The position numbers and the translations under genes are program-made. From contig JASGDY010000047.1 in the NCBI GenBank assembly GCA_047606825.1, positions 1 through 54,977 of the forward strand: a DNA stretch of 54,977 nt. The letters run 5' to 3'. This DNA comes from Rhizosphaericola sp047606825 (GTDB taxonomy: Bacteria > Bacteroidota > Bacteroidia > Chitinophagales > Chitinophagaceae). Below the pieces are notes generated by a model. It was not told the origin of the DNA, ran no database searches, and saw only the letters and a list, made by a program, of their open reading frames with translations. Positions 43,719-52,240 of this stretch are shown here, piece after piece. Numbering within the stretch: the first letter of the stretch is position 1; each line of letters opens with the position of its first letter.

Positions 43719-43760
43719 AAACTGCAACTTATAACCTACAACTTACAATTTACAACTTTT
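43719..43760. repeat. Heptamer tract ending at the multicopper oxidase stop codon
   Basis: Six units: AAACTGC, AACTTAT, AACCTAC, AACTTAC, AATTTAC, AACTTTT. The last overlaps the stop codon. Confidence 0.8.
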
Positions 43761-46050
43761 AATAATTCAACGTCAATCCTGCTCCCCAGCCCATGTCGCT
43801 GTCGTAATGCGACGAGACGGAAAGATATTTGCCGACGATATAGCGTAGTCCTGCCATCCATTCCCTGTCGGTGTTCCACATCAGGTTTAGGCGCATTCTT
43901 TCTGAGACGGCGAGGTCTTTTCGGGTAAACTGGACGCGCAGTTTTCCGTCGGTGTCGATACGTCCATCGGCGACAACCAGCATCGGAAGTGTGTATGCCA
44001 TGCCAAAGCAAAATGCCTCTCGCTTGTCTTTTGTGTCCTTTTGTCCGAACAGGTTCTTTTCGCCATGTCCGCCTTTGCGGTAGCGGAAGTCCCAACCGAT
44101 GTACGGCATCAGCCACTGCATTTTGCCGATGTAACGGCCAAAATGACTTTCAGATTCATAACCGTTTTTGTCGTTGTAGCCGATGCGCCATTCGGTGTTG
44201 AGCTGGTAGCGGATATTGGACAACTGCAATTCTCCGTCCGAACCGTTGCTTTCCAGACCGATTTCCGCTTTGGGGAACAGGCGTTTGTCGTCTTTCTGCA
44301 CCATTTTGTAGGCGGCTTTTTTGTCGGGAACCTGCGGGTTGTCTGGCGAATCGGCATATTCAAAAATACGTCCCATGCCAGACATCATGTGGTACAGGAT
44401 ATGGCAATGGAAAAACCAGTCGCCGCTCTGGTCAGCTTCAAATTCCAAAGTGTCGGTTTCCATCGGCATGATGTCCAACGTATTTTTCAAAGGGGAATAT
44501 TCATCCTTGTCGTTCAGCACGCGGAAAAAATGTCCGTGCAGGTGCATCGGATGGCGCATCATGGTATTGTTGCGGAGGATGATGCGGATGGTTTCGCCTT
44601 TTCGGATAAGGATTTTTTCGGATTCGGAAACCGTTCGGTTGTTGATGGTCCACAGGTAACGGTTCATGTTGCCTGTGAGTTCAAAATCAAAAGTGCGCAC
44701 GGTATCTTTTTGGGGTAAAGTCGTATTGAAGGGCGATTCCAGCATATTGTAGTTCAGCACGACGGGTTTCGGGGATTTTGGAAAATGCCAACGGGAAGTG
44801 TCGGCCTGTGCCAAATCCACGTTCATTTTCTGGGATTGACGTGTAAACTGCTTGACGTAGGAAATATCGGCGTTGTGTAGTTCGGGATACATCACCATGT
44901 TCATGTCCATTTTTTGCAGGCTCATGTCCATGCCCATGTCGTCGAGGTCGCCGTTCATTTTCATCATGCCGTTCATCATCTCCATTCCCGCGAAATAATC
45001 CAGCGTGCCGAGGAAAGGTGCCAATACTTTTTGTCCGGAACCGATAAACAGCGAAGTCGCCTTGGTGCGGTCTTCCGCTGTGGCGCGGAGTTCGTAGGAT
45101 TTGTTGTCCGCGACGGCGATTTGGATATTGTAGGTTTCTGCCGTTCCGATAAGCATTTTGTCAACGGCGACGGGCTTTACAGGCTTGCCGTCGTTTTCGA
45201 TGACGCGCATTTTACCGCCGCTGTACGTCAACCAAAAATAACTGGAAGACGAACCGTTGACGATGTGCAGCCGCACCGTGTCGCCCGCTTTGTATTGTGG
45301 CAGGCTGTCGTGCCGCAAACCGTTGGTCATGAACGCGTCGTAATACACGTCGCTGACATCCATAGCCAACATCCGTTTCCACTCGTTGACGATTTTGGTC
45401 TTGAGGTGTCCGCTGGTCAATGCCTCGCCATAGCTCTGCACACTTTTTTTGCGGACGGCGTACCAGTCGTTGGCGTTGTGCAGAAAGCGGTTGACCTGGT
45501 CGGGGTCGTCGTTGGTCCAGTCGCTGAGAAGTACGGTGTAATCATTTTCCTTTGGTTGGTTTCTGGGGTGGATGACAAATGCGCCGTACAGCCCCACTTG
45601 TTGGCTGAGCATGGAATGGCTGTGGTACCAATAGGTTCCGGTCTGGACGATGGGGAATTTGTATAAATGTGTCTCGCCGGGTTCGGTCGGTTGTGTCGTC
45701 AGGAAGGGAACGCCGTCCTGTTCGTTCGGCAAAATCAGTCCGTGCCAATGCAGCGTCGTTTCCATTCCCGAAAGGTTGTGTACCCATATCTCTGCCGTGT
45801 CACCTTCGGTAAATTCCAGCGTGGGCGCGGGAATATGTCCGTTGATGGCCATTGCATTTCTTTTTTTGCCGTTGTCATAGCTGACCAGTGTATCTGTAAC
45901 ATACAACTGATATCTTATCGTATTGCCTTTTCTTTCAAAAAAAGGTAAACGCGCTCTGTGTTCCGTGTGTTCGGACAGGTGTTTGTGGTGTTGTGCGTTG
46001 ACTGCTCCAACGATAAAAAAGCAACAAAAAAAGAAAATGTTTTTTGGCAT
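43759..46050 (-). CDS. Multicopper oxidase (CopA type) fused to a CopB-like outer-membrane domain
   Basis: 763 residues from the ATG at 46050 (signal peptide MPKNIFFFCCFFIVGAVNA). Copper ligands are seen as HWHG (101-103), WYHSH (143-145), HPMHLHGHFF and FHCHILYHMMSGMG, covering all type 1, 2 and 3 sites. A Met-rich loop (MEMMNGMMKMNG and neighbours) before the last cupredoxin domain suggests Cu(I) binding. After about residue 635 a separate region of alternating strands (WRIGYNDKNGYESESHFGRY, then MPYIGWDFRY) ends in an aromatic residue, like CopB barrels. Periplasmic oxidation of Cu(I) with outer-membrane anchoring is inferred. First gene after the DUF3347 gene in the copper group. Confidence 0.88.
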   Translation of the reverse strand: MPKNIFFFCCFFIVGAVNAQHHKHLSEHTEHRARLPFFERKGNTIRYQLYVTDTLVSYDNGKKRNAMAINGHIPAPTLEFTEGDTAEIWVHNLSGMETTLHWHGLILPNEQDGVPFLTTQPTEPGETHLYKFPIVQTGTYWYHSHSMLSQQVGLYGAFVIHPRNQPKENDYTVLLSDWTNDDPDQVNRFLHNANDWYAVRKKSVQSYGEALTSGHLKTKIVNEWKRMLAMDVSDVYYDAFMTNGLRHDSLPQYKAGDTVRLHIVNGSSSSYFWLTYSGGKMRVIENDGKPVKPVAVDKMLIGTAETYNIQIAVADNKSYELRATAEDRTKATSLFIGSGQKVLAPFLGTLDYFAGMEMMNGMMKMNGDLDDMGMDMSLQKMDMNMVMYPELHNADISYVKQFTRQSQKMNVDLAQADTSRWHFPKSPKPVVLNYNMLESPFNTTLPQKDTVRTFDFELTGNMNRYLWTINNRTVSESEKILIRKGETIRIILRNNTMMRHPMHLHGHFFRVLNDKDEYSPLKNTLDIMPMETDTLEFEADQSGDWFFHCHILYHMMSGMGRIFEYADSPDNPQVPDKKAAYKMVQKDDKRLFPKAEIGLESNGSDGELQLSNIRYQLNTEWRIGYNDKNGYESESHFGRYIGKMQWLMPYIGWDFRYRKGGHGEKNLFGQKDTKDKREAFCFGMAYTLPMLVVADGRIDTDGKLRVQFTRKDLAVSERMRLNLMWNTDREWMAGLRYIVGKYLSVSSHYDSDMGWGAGLTLNY

Positions 46051-46126
46051 AAAAACTAAAAATTTAAAAGAAAAAACGTTAAGTGAAAATGCTATACTGC
46101 GTGATAAATTTATATTGCTAACCTCA

Positions 46127-46194
46127 CCGCTGGCGCACGCGTGTCGCGTGTGTGTCTGGACGCTGAGGCACACGCGACACGCGTGTGCCAGCGG
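46127..46194. repeat. REP-like inverted pair (GCGCACGCGTG family), copy 3
   Basis: Two inverted copies (CCGCTGGCGCACGCGTGTCG and its inverse) with a TGTGTCTGGACGCTGAG centre, upstream of the multicopper oxidase. The unprocessed longer reading frame of the oxidase would translate through it, which argues for the start at 46050. Confidence 0.85.
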
Positions 46195-46201
46195 CGGCGG
46201 C

Positions 46202-46236
46202 TTTTAGGTTTTGGATTTTTGCTTTTGACTTGACCC
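46202..46236. repeat. Heptamer tract abutting the DUF3347 stop codon
   Basis: Units TTTTAGG, TTTTGGA, TTTTTGC, TTTTGAC, TTGACCC. Confidence 0.75.
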
Positions 46237-46715
46237 TAATAGCTTTTTGTCACCTTTCCGCAATCCAACATCTCCGCACCGTAATAAGGATTGCGGATGG
46301 TTTTTTGTGCGCTCAGCCAGGATGCTTTTTGCATGGGGCAATAGTCCTCGTAAACCGTGCTGCTGCTGATTTTGTCCGCTTTTGCCAATGTAATCATACT
46401 GTTGGAAAGCGCGGCAAAAGCTTTGCGCTGGGTTTTGATGTCCTTGGTGGAAGCGATGGATTGGCTATTGGCAATCAGGGCTTTTTGCTGTTGCATGAAC
46501 GTGGGATGCAGTTTGTCCGAAATGCCCTGCATCGGTATATTGGTAGCCTGTTTCGAGAAATCCGCCGCGGCCGCACTTGCCTTTTCCGCATCGTCATTGG
46601 CGAGTGCGGACTGTATTTGCAGGTATTGCTGCGTGATGTCGTTGATGGATTTTGTCTGGGCAAATCCTACTGTAGTAGTGGCAAATAGTATCGTGATACA
46701 TAATAACTTTTTCAT
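46236..46715 (-). CDS. DUF3347 domain protein (putative periplasmic copper-binding)
   Basis: 159 residues from the ATG at 46715. Signal peptide MKKLLCITILFATTTVGFA, a helical region, and the DUF3347 end motif YCPMQKASWLS with later NPYYGAEMLDCG. The Cys-Pro-Met and the final Cys are the probable metal ligands. In Bacteroidota this domain is found in copper/silver efflux operons, alone or fused to CusB-like adaptors. It lies between the multicopper oxidase and the CopZ-like gene. A longer frame adds 25 residues without a better signal peptide and was rejected. Confidence 0.85.
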   Translation of the reverse strand: MKKLLCITILFATTTVGFAQTKSINDITQQYLQIQSALANDDAEKASAAAADFSKQATNIPMQGISDKLHPTFMQQQKALIANSQSIASTKDIKTQRKAFAALSNSMITLAKADKISSSTVYEDYCPMQKASWLSAQKTIRNPYYGAEMLDCGKVTKSY

Positions 46716-46826
46716 ATTGTAATTTTTTGAGTGAATGTTTAATTTAATTAAGTCGTTGATGATAATGCCAACAATGGCGGAAACTACCAATCCAGAAGTG
46801 GCACAGCGAGGTATCTAAATTTAAAC

Positions 46827-46908
46827 AAGTTTTTCGCTGGCGCACGCGTGTCGCGTGTGCTTCAGCATCTCGAAGTACACGCGACACGCGTGCGCCAGCG
46901 AAAAACTT
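46827..46908. repeat. REP-like perfect inverted pair (GCGCACGCGTG family), copy 4
   Basis: An 82-bp element with very well-matched arms (AAGTTTTTCGCTGGCGCACG and inverse) around CTTCAGCATCTCGAAG. It lies 20 bp downstream of the CopZ-like gene. The AAGTTTTT ends are part of the palindrome here, unlike in the other copies. Confidence 0.85.
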
Positions 46909-46927
46909 ATCGATAATAATTTTTTTG

Positions 46928-47137
46928 CTATATCTCTTCGCCTTTGTACCCTGACTTTTGCAAAAGGTTTTTGATTTCGTCGGGCGTGATGTTTTCGCCT
47001 TTTACGGTCAATACTTTGGGGTTGGTGTTGATGTCCACGTTCCAGCTTTCAATGTTTTTGTCGTTGTTGAAATCGGGTGTGATTTTTTCCACACAGCCGG
47101 AACATTTTAATGTGGTTTTAAATTGTAATGTTTTCAT
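46928..47137 (-). CDS. CopZ-like heavy-metal-associated (HMA) protein
   Basis: A 69-residue single HMA domain with metal motif LKCSGCVEKI (CxxC, residues 12-15), VNTNP-type turn and the closing LLQKSGYKGEEI helix. Small copper chaperones of this build deliver Cu(I) to P1B-type ATPases. It lies 95 bp downstream of the CopA ATPase gene and is co-oriented, consistent with one copper operon. Confidence 0.9.
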   Translation of the reverse strand: MKTLQFKTTLKCSGCVEKITPDFNNDKNIESWNVDINTNPKVLTVKGENITPDEIKNLLQKSGYKGEEI

Positions 47138-47232
47138 GACTATTTGTTTTTGTTGTTGTTTAAAATTTTATTTAATTAATTCCCGCACAGTCTATCGTAT
47201 GGGACTTTGCGGAGAAGTGACTACCTTATGCC

Positions 47233-49455
47233 TCACACCTTTTTCAACTTTAACAACAGACTGTTGCAGACAACGCTCACGCTGCTCAATGCCATGCAGG
47301 CGCCTGCAAGCATCGGACTTAACAAAAATCCGTTGATAGGATAGAGGATGCCCGCCGCTATCGGGATTCCGATTAGATTGTATATAAAAGCCCAGAACAG
47401 ATTTTGTTTAATGGTTCTTGACGTAAGCCTGGAAAGATGTATAAGCTGCGGCAATCTTTCCAGATTGGAATTGTTGATGGTGATAGGAGCCGACTCGATG
47501 GCAATGTCACTTCCCATACCCATAGCAATGCCAATGTCCGCCTGCGCCAATGCCGCACTATCGTTGATGCCGTCGCCGACCATGCCCACGGTTTTACCTT
47601 GCGCTTGTATGGTTTTGATATATTCGTTCTTGTCCTGGGGTAGCGTTTCGGCTTTATAGTTGGTGATGCCGACCTCGTGGGCAACGGCTTCCGCTGTGGC
47701 GTGTCCGTCGCCTGTCAACAGATGCGTTTCAATACCGAGTTGTTGCAGTTGGGCAATGACTTGTTTTGCATTGGATTTTATTTTGTCCTGGATGGATATG
47801 GTTGCGATTAATTGTTTGGCGTCAAAGAAAAACACTTGTGTTGCAGTGTCGGACGTTGAATTTGCTATACTGTTTCCCAATATTTCTTTTCCGAAATTTT
47901 TGCTGCCGACATAGTATTTATTGTTGTTGTGGTCTGCCCCAACGCCTTTTCCAGTAATGCTTTCTATGATGATGTCCGGATTGCTTTTCGCGTCTTTTTC
48001 CAGATAGGAAGTGATGGCAGCCGCCAATGGATGTTCCGATTTTTTTTCGATGGAATACAAAATATCTTTTCGTTCCTGTGTCGGTTCTTCCGTCCATTGG
48101 ATGTTGCGGACGGTTGGTGTCCCTTCCGTAATCGTCCCTGTTTTGTCCAGTACCAGAGTGTCGATGATATGCGCTTTTCCTAGAGCTTCCGCGTCCTTGA
48201 TGAGGATTCCGTTTTCCGCACCTTTTCCCATGCCGACCATGATGGCGGTCGGTGTCGCCAAACCCAATGCACATGGACAGGCGATAATCAACACGGTCAC
48301 AAAGGCCAAGATGGCGTGCGTCAGTGCCATGTCTTTGGCAAATATCAACCAGCTTGCAAAAGCAATCGCCGCCGCCACGATGACTATCGGAACGAAAATG
48401 CCCGCAACCTTGTCCACCAGTTTTTGTATCGGCGCCTTGCTGCCCTGTGCTTCCTGCACGGTTTTGATAATCTGCGCCAGAAAGGTCGATTGGCCGATTT
48501 TTTCAGCTGTGTAGACAAAACTTCCTTTTTGGTTGATGGTGCCGGCAAATACTTTTATGTTTACTTTTTTGTGTACGGCGACGGGTTCGCCCGTCAACAT
48601 GCTTTCATCAACGTAAGATTCCCCGGAAACGACGATGCCGTCCACGGCTATTTTTTCCCCGGGTTTTGCCAATATATGGTCGCCAATATGGATGTCGGAA
48701 ATGTTTTTTATTGCTTCCTGCTGGTTGTCCAACAGGACGGTGACTTGTTTGGGTTGCAGTCCGATAAGTTTTTGGATGGAGGATGAAGTGCTTTGTTTGG
48801 CTTTTTCTTCCAATAGCCTTCCCAACAAGATAAAAGTGATGACCACTCCGACGGACTCAAAATAAACATGTGGATGTCTACCTTCATGTATCATTATATA
48901 TGGGACAAATGTCACGATGCTACTGAAAACATAAGCTACGCCCGTGCTCACGGCAACCAGCGTGTTCATGTTGGCCGTTTTGTGTCGCGCCTGTTTGCAT
49001 GCGTCCGTGAAGAACTGGCTGCCGAAATAAAACAGGAACGGCGTTGTCAGGACAAGCTGGCAATAGTTGGAATACCGCCAGTCCATCAAAGCAGGGACCA
49101 TGCTCAGCAGCAGCAAAGGAATGCAGAGCATCGCCGCGCCGATGGTTTTGTATTTGAGTTGGTTGCTTTTCTGTTGGAGTGTGGTTTCGAGGTTTTCATT
49201 TGCCTGTTCGGACTCGTTAATCATCAAATCGTAGCCGATGGATTGCACGGCGGCTTTGAGTTTGGGGAGGTTGGTGATGTTTTTTTCAAAAGAGATACTG
49301 GCGGAGTTGTTGGCGAAGTTGACGGACGCTTTGTCCACGCCGGGTTGGCTGGCGAGTATCGATTCGACGCTTGCCGCGCAAGATGCACACGACATGTCCA
49401 GCACCGGAACAGTCTTCGTGACTTGGTTTTTTGTATGTGTGGAACTGTTGTCCAT
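47233..49455 (-). CDS. copA: Copper-translocating P1B-type ATPase (CopA)
   Basis: 740 residues from the ATG at 49455. One N-terminal HMA domain has MSCASC. It is followed by TGEP of the actuator domain, the membrane metal site CPCALGLATPTA, phosphorylation motif DKTGTITEG, the SEHPLAAAI nucleotide-binding His-Pro, GDGINDSAALAQAD, and late membrane motifs YNLIG and MALSSVSVV. The latter two mark Cu(I) specificity. It exports Cu(I) from the cytoplasm. A TTG at 49540-49542 would add 29 low-complexity residues; the ATG is preferred. Confidence 0.93.
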   Translation of the reverse strand: MDNSSTHTKNQVTKTVPVLDMSCASCAASVESILASQPGVDKASVNFANNSASISFEKNITNLPKLKAAVQSIGYDLMINESEQANENLETTLQQKSNQLKYKTIGAAMLCIPLLLLSMVPALMDWRYSNYCQLVLTTPFLFYFGSQFFTDACKQARHKTANMNTLVAVSTGVAYVFSSIVTFVPYIMIHEGRHPHVYFESVGVVITFILLGRLLEEKAKQSTSSSIQKLIGLQPKQVTVLLDNQQEAIKNISDIHIGDHILAKPGEKIAVDGIVVSGESYVDESMLTGEPVAVHKKVNIKVFAGTINQKGSFVYTAEKIGQSTFLAQIIKTVQEAQGSKAPIQKLVDKVAGIFVPIVIVAAAIAFASWLIFAKDMALTHAILAFVTVLIIACPCALGLATPTAIMVGMGKGAENGILIKDAEALGKAHIIDTLVLDKTGTITEGTPTVRNIQWTEEPTQERKDILYSIEKKSEHPLAAAITSYLEKDAKSNPDIIIESITGKGVGADHNNNKYYVGSKNFGKEILGNSIANSTSDTATQVFFFDAKQLIATISIQDKIKSNAKQVIAQLQQLGIETHLLTGDGHATAEAVAHEVGITNYKAETLPQDKNEYIKTIQAQGKTVGMVGDGINDSAALAQADIGIAMGMGSDIAIESAPITINNSNLERLPQLIHLSRLTSRTIKQNLFWAFIYNLIGIPIAAGILYPINGFLLSPMLAGACMALSSVSVVCNSLLLKLKKV

Positions 49456-49540
49456 TGTCTGTGGTTGTTGTGCAAAGCTACGTGCATGGATGGCGTTGGT
49501 TGTTGTGGTATTATGGGAGAATGTTGTGAAATCGTGTTCC

Positions 49541-49575
49541 AAGTTATAAGTTTAAAGTTATAGGTTATAAGTTGG
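49541..49575. repeat. Heptamer tract upstream of copA
   Basis: Units AAGTTAT, AAGTTTA, AAGTTAT, AGGTTAT, AAGTTGG. Confidence 0.75.
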
Positions 49576-49605
49576 CCATTTCATGCAAAGGTTCAAAAAA
49601 TGTAA

Positions 49606-49633
49606 AACCTGTAACTTACCACTTATAACTCCT
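49606..49633. repeat. Heptamer tract overlapping the AraC-regulator stop codon
   Basis: Units AACCTGT, AACTTAC, CACTTAT, AACTCCT span the stop codon of the regulator (49616-49618), so the final codons are part of the repeat. Confidence 0.7.
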
Positions 49634-50200
49634 CACCTTGTCCAGCGGTTTCCGTGGGAGGGAATGTTCTTTTTTGTATTGGGAGGGAGATATGCCGGTT
49701 TGTTTTTTGAACTGTGCGGAGAGGTAGGCGACGTTGGCGTAACCCATGAGGTCGGCAATCTGTGTGAGCGTCATCTCGCCGTAGGAGAGGAGTTCCTTTA
49801 TTTTTTCAATTTTTTGGAGGATGGTGTATTGCTCGATGGTCATGTTTTCCGTTTCTGAGAACGTGTGGCTCAACAGGCTGTAATCACTGTGCAGATGGGA
49901 TGTCAGGTAAGTTGAGATGTTGACGGGCAATGGTTCGTCGGTATATTGGACGTGTTGTATGATAAGGTTTTTTATTTTTTCGGTCAGTATGTTTTTTCGG
50001 GATTCGAGGAGTTCAAAACCGAGTGCGTGCAGTTTTTGTTTGAGGGTTTCCTTTGTCGTTTCGGGGAGCGGTTTTTGCAGTTGTACGTTGCCCAGCTGTA
50101 CGTCGGCGAATGGAATACGGAGCGTGTCCAGTATGTTTTCCACGACCATGATGCAACGGTCGCAGACCATGTTTTTGATATGTAAGGTATTGTCTGCCAT
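49616..50200 (-). CDS. AraC-family regulator with N-terminal HMA-like metal-binding domain
   Basis: A 194-residue two-domain protein. Residues about 1-70 have an HMA-like fold pattern with the metal motif MVCDRCIMVVE (CxxC at 13-16) and GFELLESR. Residues about 100-185 are an AraC helix-turn-helix pair (LTQIADLMGYANVAYLSAQF, then KKQTGISPSQYKKEH). It lies directly upstream of copA. The simplest inference is a copper-sensing activator of the copper group, in which the chaperone-like domain serves as the sensor. It is shorter than usual AraC proteins because no cupin-type sensor is present. Confidence 0.87.
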   Translation of the reverse strand: MADNTLHIKNMVCDRCIMVVENILDTLRIPFADVQLGNVQLQKPLPETTKETLKQKLHALGFELLESRKNILTEKIKNLIIQHVQYTDEPLPVNISTYLTSHLHSDYSLLSHTFSETENMTIEQYTILQKIEKIKELLSYGEMTLTQIADLMGYANVAYLSAQFKKQTGISPSQYKKEHSLPRKPLDKVRSYKW

Positions 50201-50227
50201 TTGGGGAACGGGACAAAGTTACAATGC

Positions 50228-50255
50228 AAAGTCAAAAGGTAAAAGAGAAAAGTGT
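50228..50255. repeat. Heptamer tract upstream of the AraC-regulator gene
   Basis: Units AAAGTCA, AAAGGTA, AAAGAGA, AAAGTGT. Confidence 0.75.
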
Positions 50256-50268
50256 GGTCTGTTTGTCG

Positions 50269-51027
50269 TCATTGCTGTACTCTGGTCAGTTCGATGCCGT
50301 AGCTGTCGTCTTCATAACCAGTGGTCGAGGTGCTGTTTTGCCAGATAAGAAAGAGTTGTTTGCGGTGTATAAGTCCCCAGCCTTTGGCATAGGACTCTTC
50401 CGAAAAAGTCCTTGAATAATAATATGCCGGGTCAAACGGTCCGCCGACTTCCGTGTCTACTTCTTTTACGGTTACGCCGTTTGGGAATGTACCTGTTGTT
50501 AAGGTTATCGTACTGTCAACGTTGGTATATTGGTAGTTCCAGTCTTGGTATATGGACAATGCATCGTCCGTGCTGGCTGTATAACCTTGCATGAAATAAT
50601 TGTTGCCGTCCCAGGAAAAATTTTCCGTCACGGGCGAAGCCATTTTCACGAAGCGCAGGTTGTTGGCGTCCACCAGTTCCAGCGTCTGTACCTTAGGCGT
50701 GACACGGTAGGAAGTAAGGTAGGTCCACTGGATATCGCCTGTATAGGGTTTGATATAAGAGTTGACCGTATATAGGAGATTGCCCGTAAGGTCTGTCGTC
50801 ACGGACATCACGGAATCTTTCTGTAAATAGGTGTGTGTTACGGTGTCACTGCCAAATGACAGCAGTACCGTTGAGTCGAGGCGATAGAGCATGGATTGCC
50901 CCACCTGTATGGTGTAATATTCGGTGTATAACGGTGTTGAAGCGGAAGTGCTGTCGTAGGTCGTCTTGGTGCAACCAATGGACAGAAGAAATAGGACACT
51001 TAATAATAATCTATTGTATAAACGCAT
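50269..51027 (-). CDS. Hypothetical lipoprotein
   Basis: A 252-residue protein with a lipobox (LLSIGC, Cys19) after a hydrophobic signal segment. The mature part is rich in Thr, Ser and Tyr and appears all-beta (YYTIQVGQSMLYRLDSTV and similar strands). No family recognised. It has no lysine-rich DNA-binding or catalytic motif. It is probably attached to a membrane on the periplasmic side or exposed on the cell surface. The gene is separated from the upstream response regulator gene by a hairpin terminator, so it likely has its own promoter. Confidence 0.75.
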   Translation of the reverse strand: MRLYNRLLLSVLFLLSIGCTKTTYDSTSASTPLYTEYYTIQVGQSMLYRLDSTVLLSFGSDTVTHTYLQKDSVMSVTTDLTGNLLYTVNSYIKPYTGDIQWTYLTSYRVTPKVQTLELVDANNLRFVKMASPVTENFSWDGNNYFMQGYTASTDDALSIYQDWNYQYTNVDSTITLTTGTFPNGVTVKEVDTEVGGPFDPAYYYSRTFSEESYAKGWGLIHRKQLFLIWQNSTSTTGYEDDSYGIELTRVQQ

Positions 51028-51060
51028 CTCCGGGAATATATTGGATGCTGTTAAAACGAA

Positions 51061-51088
51061 ATAACCTGCAAAATATTTTGCAGGTTAT
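51061..51088 (-). terminator. Intrinsic terminator after the OmpR-type regulator gene
   Basis: Perfect stem ATAACCTGCAAAA / TTTTGCAGGTTAT, followed on the minus strand by TTCGTTTTAAC, 29 bp after the regulator stop. Confidence 0.6.
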
Positions 51089-51116
51089 CTTTGCCATTAT
51101 TGTGTATTTCCAAATC

Positions 51117-51818
51117 TTACTGTGGTGCGACCATCAGCCTGAAACCGTTGCCATGTATGTTGACGATTTCGATGTTTTCGTCTTCCTTTAAGTATTTGCG
51201 GAGTTTGGCGATGTACACGTCCATGCTGCGGCCGTTGAAATAGGTATCGCTGCCCCATATTTTTTTCAGGGCCTTGTCCCTTGGCAGAAGGTCGTTTTTG
51301 TGTTCTGCCAACATTTTCAACAGTTCGTTTTCCTTGGGGGAAAGCGTCTGGATGACGCCGTTGTGTTTCAGCTCGCGCAAGCGCGGGTTGAAATGGAAGC
51401 TGCCCAAGTCAAACTCGACGTTTTCGGAGTCCTTGTTGATGTCGTCGTTGCGTTTCAGTATTGCCTTGATTTTCATCAGCAACACTTCACTGTCAAAAGG
51501 TTTGGTGATATAGTCGTCCGCACCCAGTTTGTATCCTTGTAGGATGTCGTCCTTCATTGTTTTGGCACTTAGGAAAAACAACGGGACTTCCGGGTCGATG
51601 TCCCTTATCTCTTCTGCCAGCGTAAAACCGTCCATATTGGGCATCATCACATCCAGTAGGCAGATGTCAAACTTACTCCTCTGGAAAGCGGCCAGTCCCA
51701 ATCTGCCGTCTCTTTCCAGTTCTACTTCGTAATCGTTCAGCTCTAGGTAGTTTTTGAGGACCATTCCTAGATTCTGGTCGTCTTCACACAACAATATCCT
51801 GTATTTCTGGGAATCCAT
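51117..51818 (-). CDS. OmpR-family response regulator (RprY-like)
   Basis: A 233-residue regulator. The receiver covers residues 1-120 with the acidic pair EDD (12-14), phospho-acceptor Asp56 in LLDVMMP and Lys106 in TKPFD. The winged-helix domain runs from about 135, with LSPKENELLKMLAEH and the recognition and wing region RSMDVYIAKLRKYL..HGNGFRL. The layout is close to RprY of Bacteroides. No histidine kinase gene is adjacent, so it is an orphan in this window. A terminator follows; upstream is a long AT-rich gap. Confidence 0.92.
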   Translation of the reverse strand: MDSQKYRILLCEDDQNLGMVLKNYLELNDYEVELERDGRLGLAAFQRSKFDICLLDVMMPNMDGFTLAEEIRDIDPEVPLFFLSAKTMKDDILQGYKLGADDYITKPFDSEVLLMKIKAILKRNDDINKDSENVEFDLGSFHFNPRLRELKHNGVIQTLSPKENELLKMLAEHKNDLLPRDKALKKIWGSDTYFNGRSMDVYIAKLRKYLKEDENIEIVNIHGNGFRLMVAPQ

Positions 51819-52202
51819 AATTATTATACGTTTTTTAATGGTTAATGTGTTTTTTGATGAATAAAATAACAGAAAAATATGCCAGTTTTGAGCAAAGTAT
51901 TGTTAATTTTTAAAAACTTTATGTTTTCCTATCATATTGTGTAACCAATGTATGGGCTTCGATGTGGATAATTGTTGATGCCGTTGTCGAATACCCTTAA
52001 TATATATAAAAAATAAATATATAACTATATTGTACATTTTTGTTAAAAAAATGAGTAACTATGCACTTTGTATTCATATATTTATTTTATATAATATGAT
52101 ATATGCTACATTGAAATTGAGGGATTTTTGGTGGGGCGGTGATAGTAACGGAACGCCGGATGTTGTATAGGGAATTTGGTTTCTGAAAAAAAATAATGCT
52201 AA

Positions 52203-52238
52203 TTTGATGTTAATTTGCAAAAGGGTTTTATATTTATA
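52203..52238 (+). promoter_or_regulatory. Possible Bacteroidota promoter of the candidate RNA
   Basis: TTTG at 52203-52206 and TATATTTATA at 52229-52238, spaced about 22 bp, resemble the -33 TTTG and -7 TAnnTTTG boxes. The second box is imperfect. The rest of 51819-52240 is very AT-rich and holds no gene that I can see. Confidence 0.3.
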
Positions 52239-52240
52239 CC

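Noticed and set aside
46051..46173. N-terminal extension of the multicopper oxidase
   Set aside because: The extra 41 codons are translated from a REP-like palindrome, while a normal signal peptide starts at the ATG at 46050.
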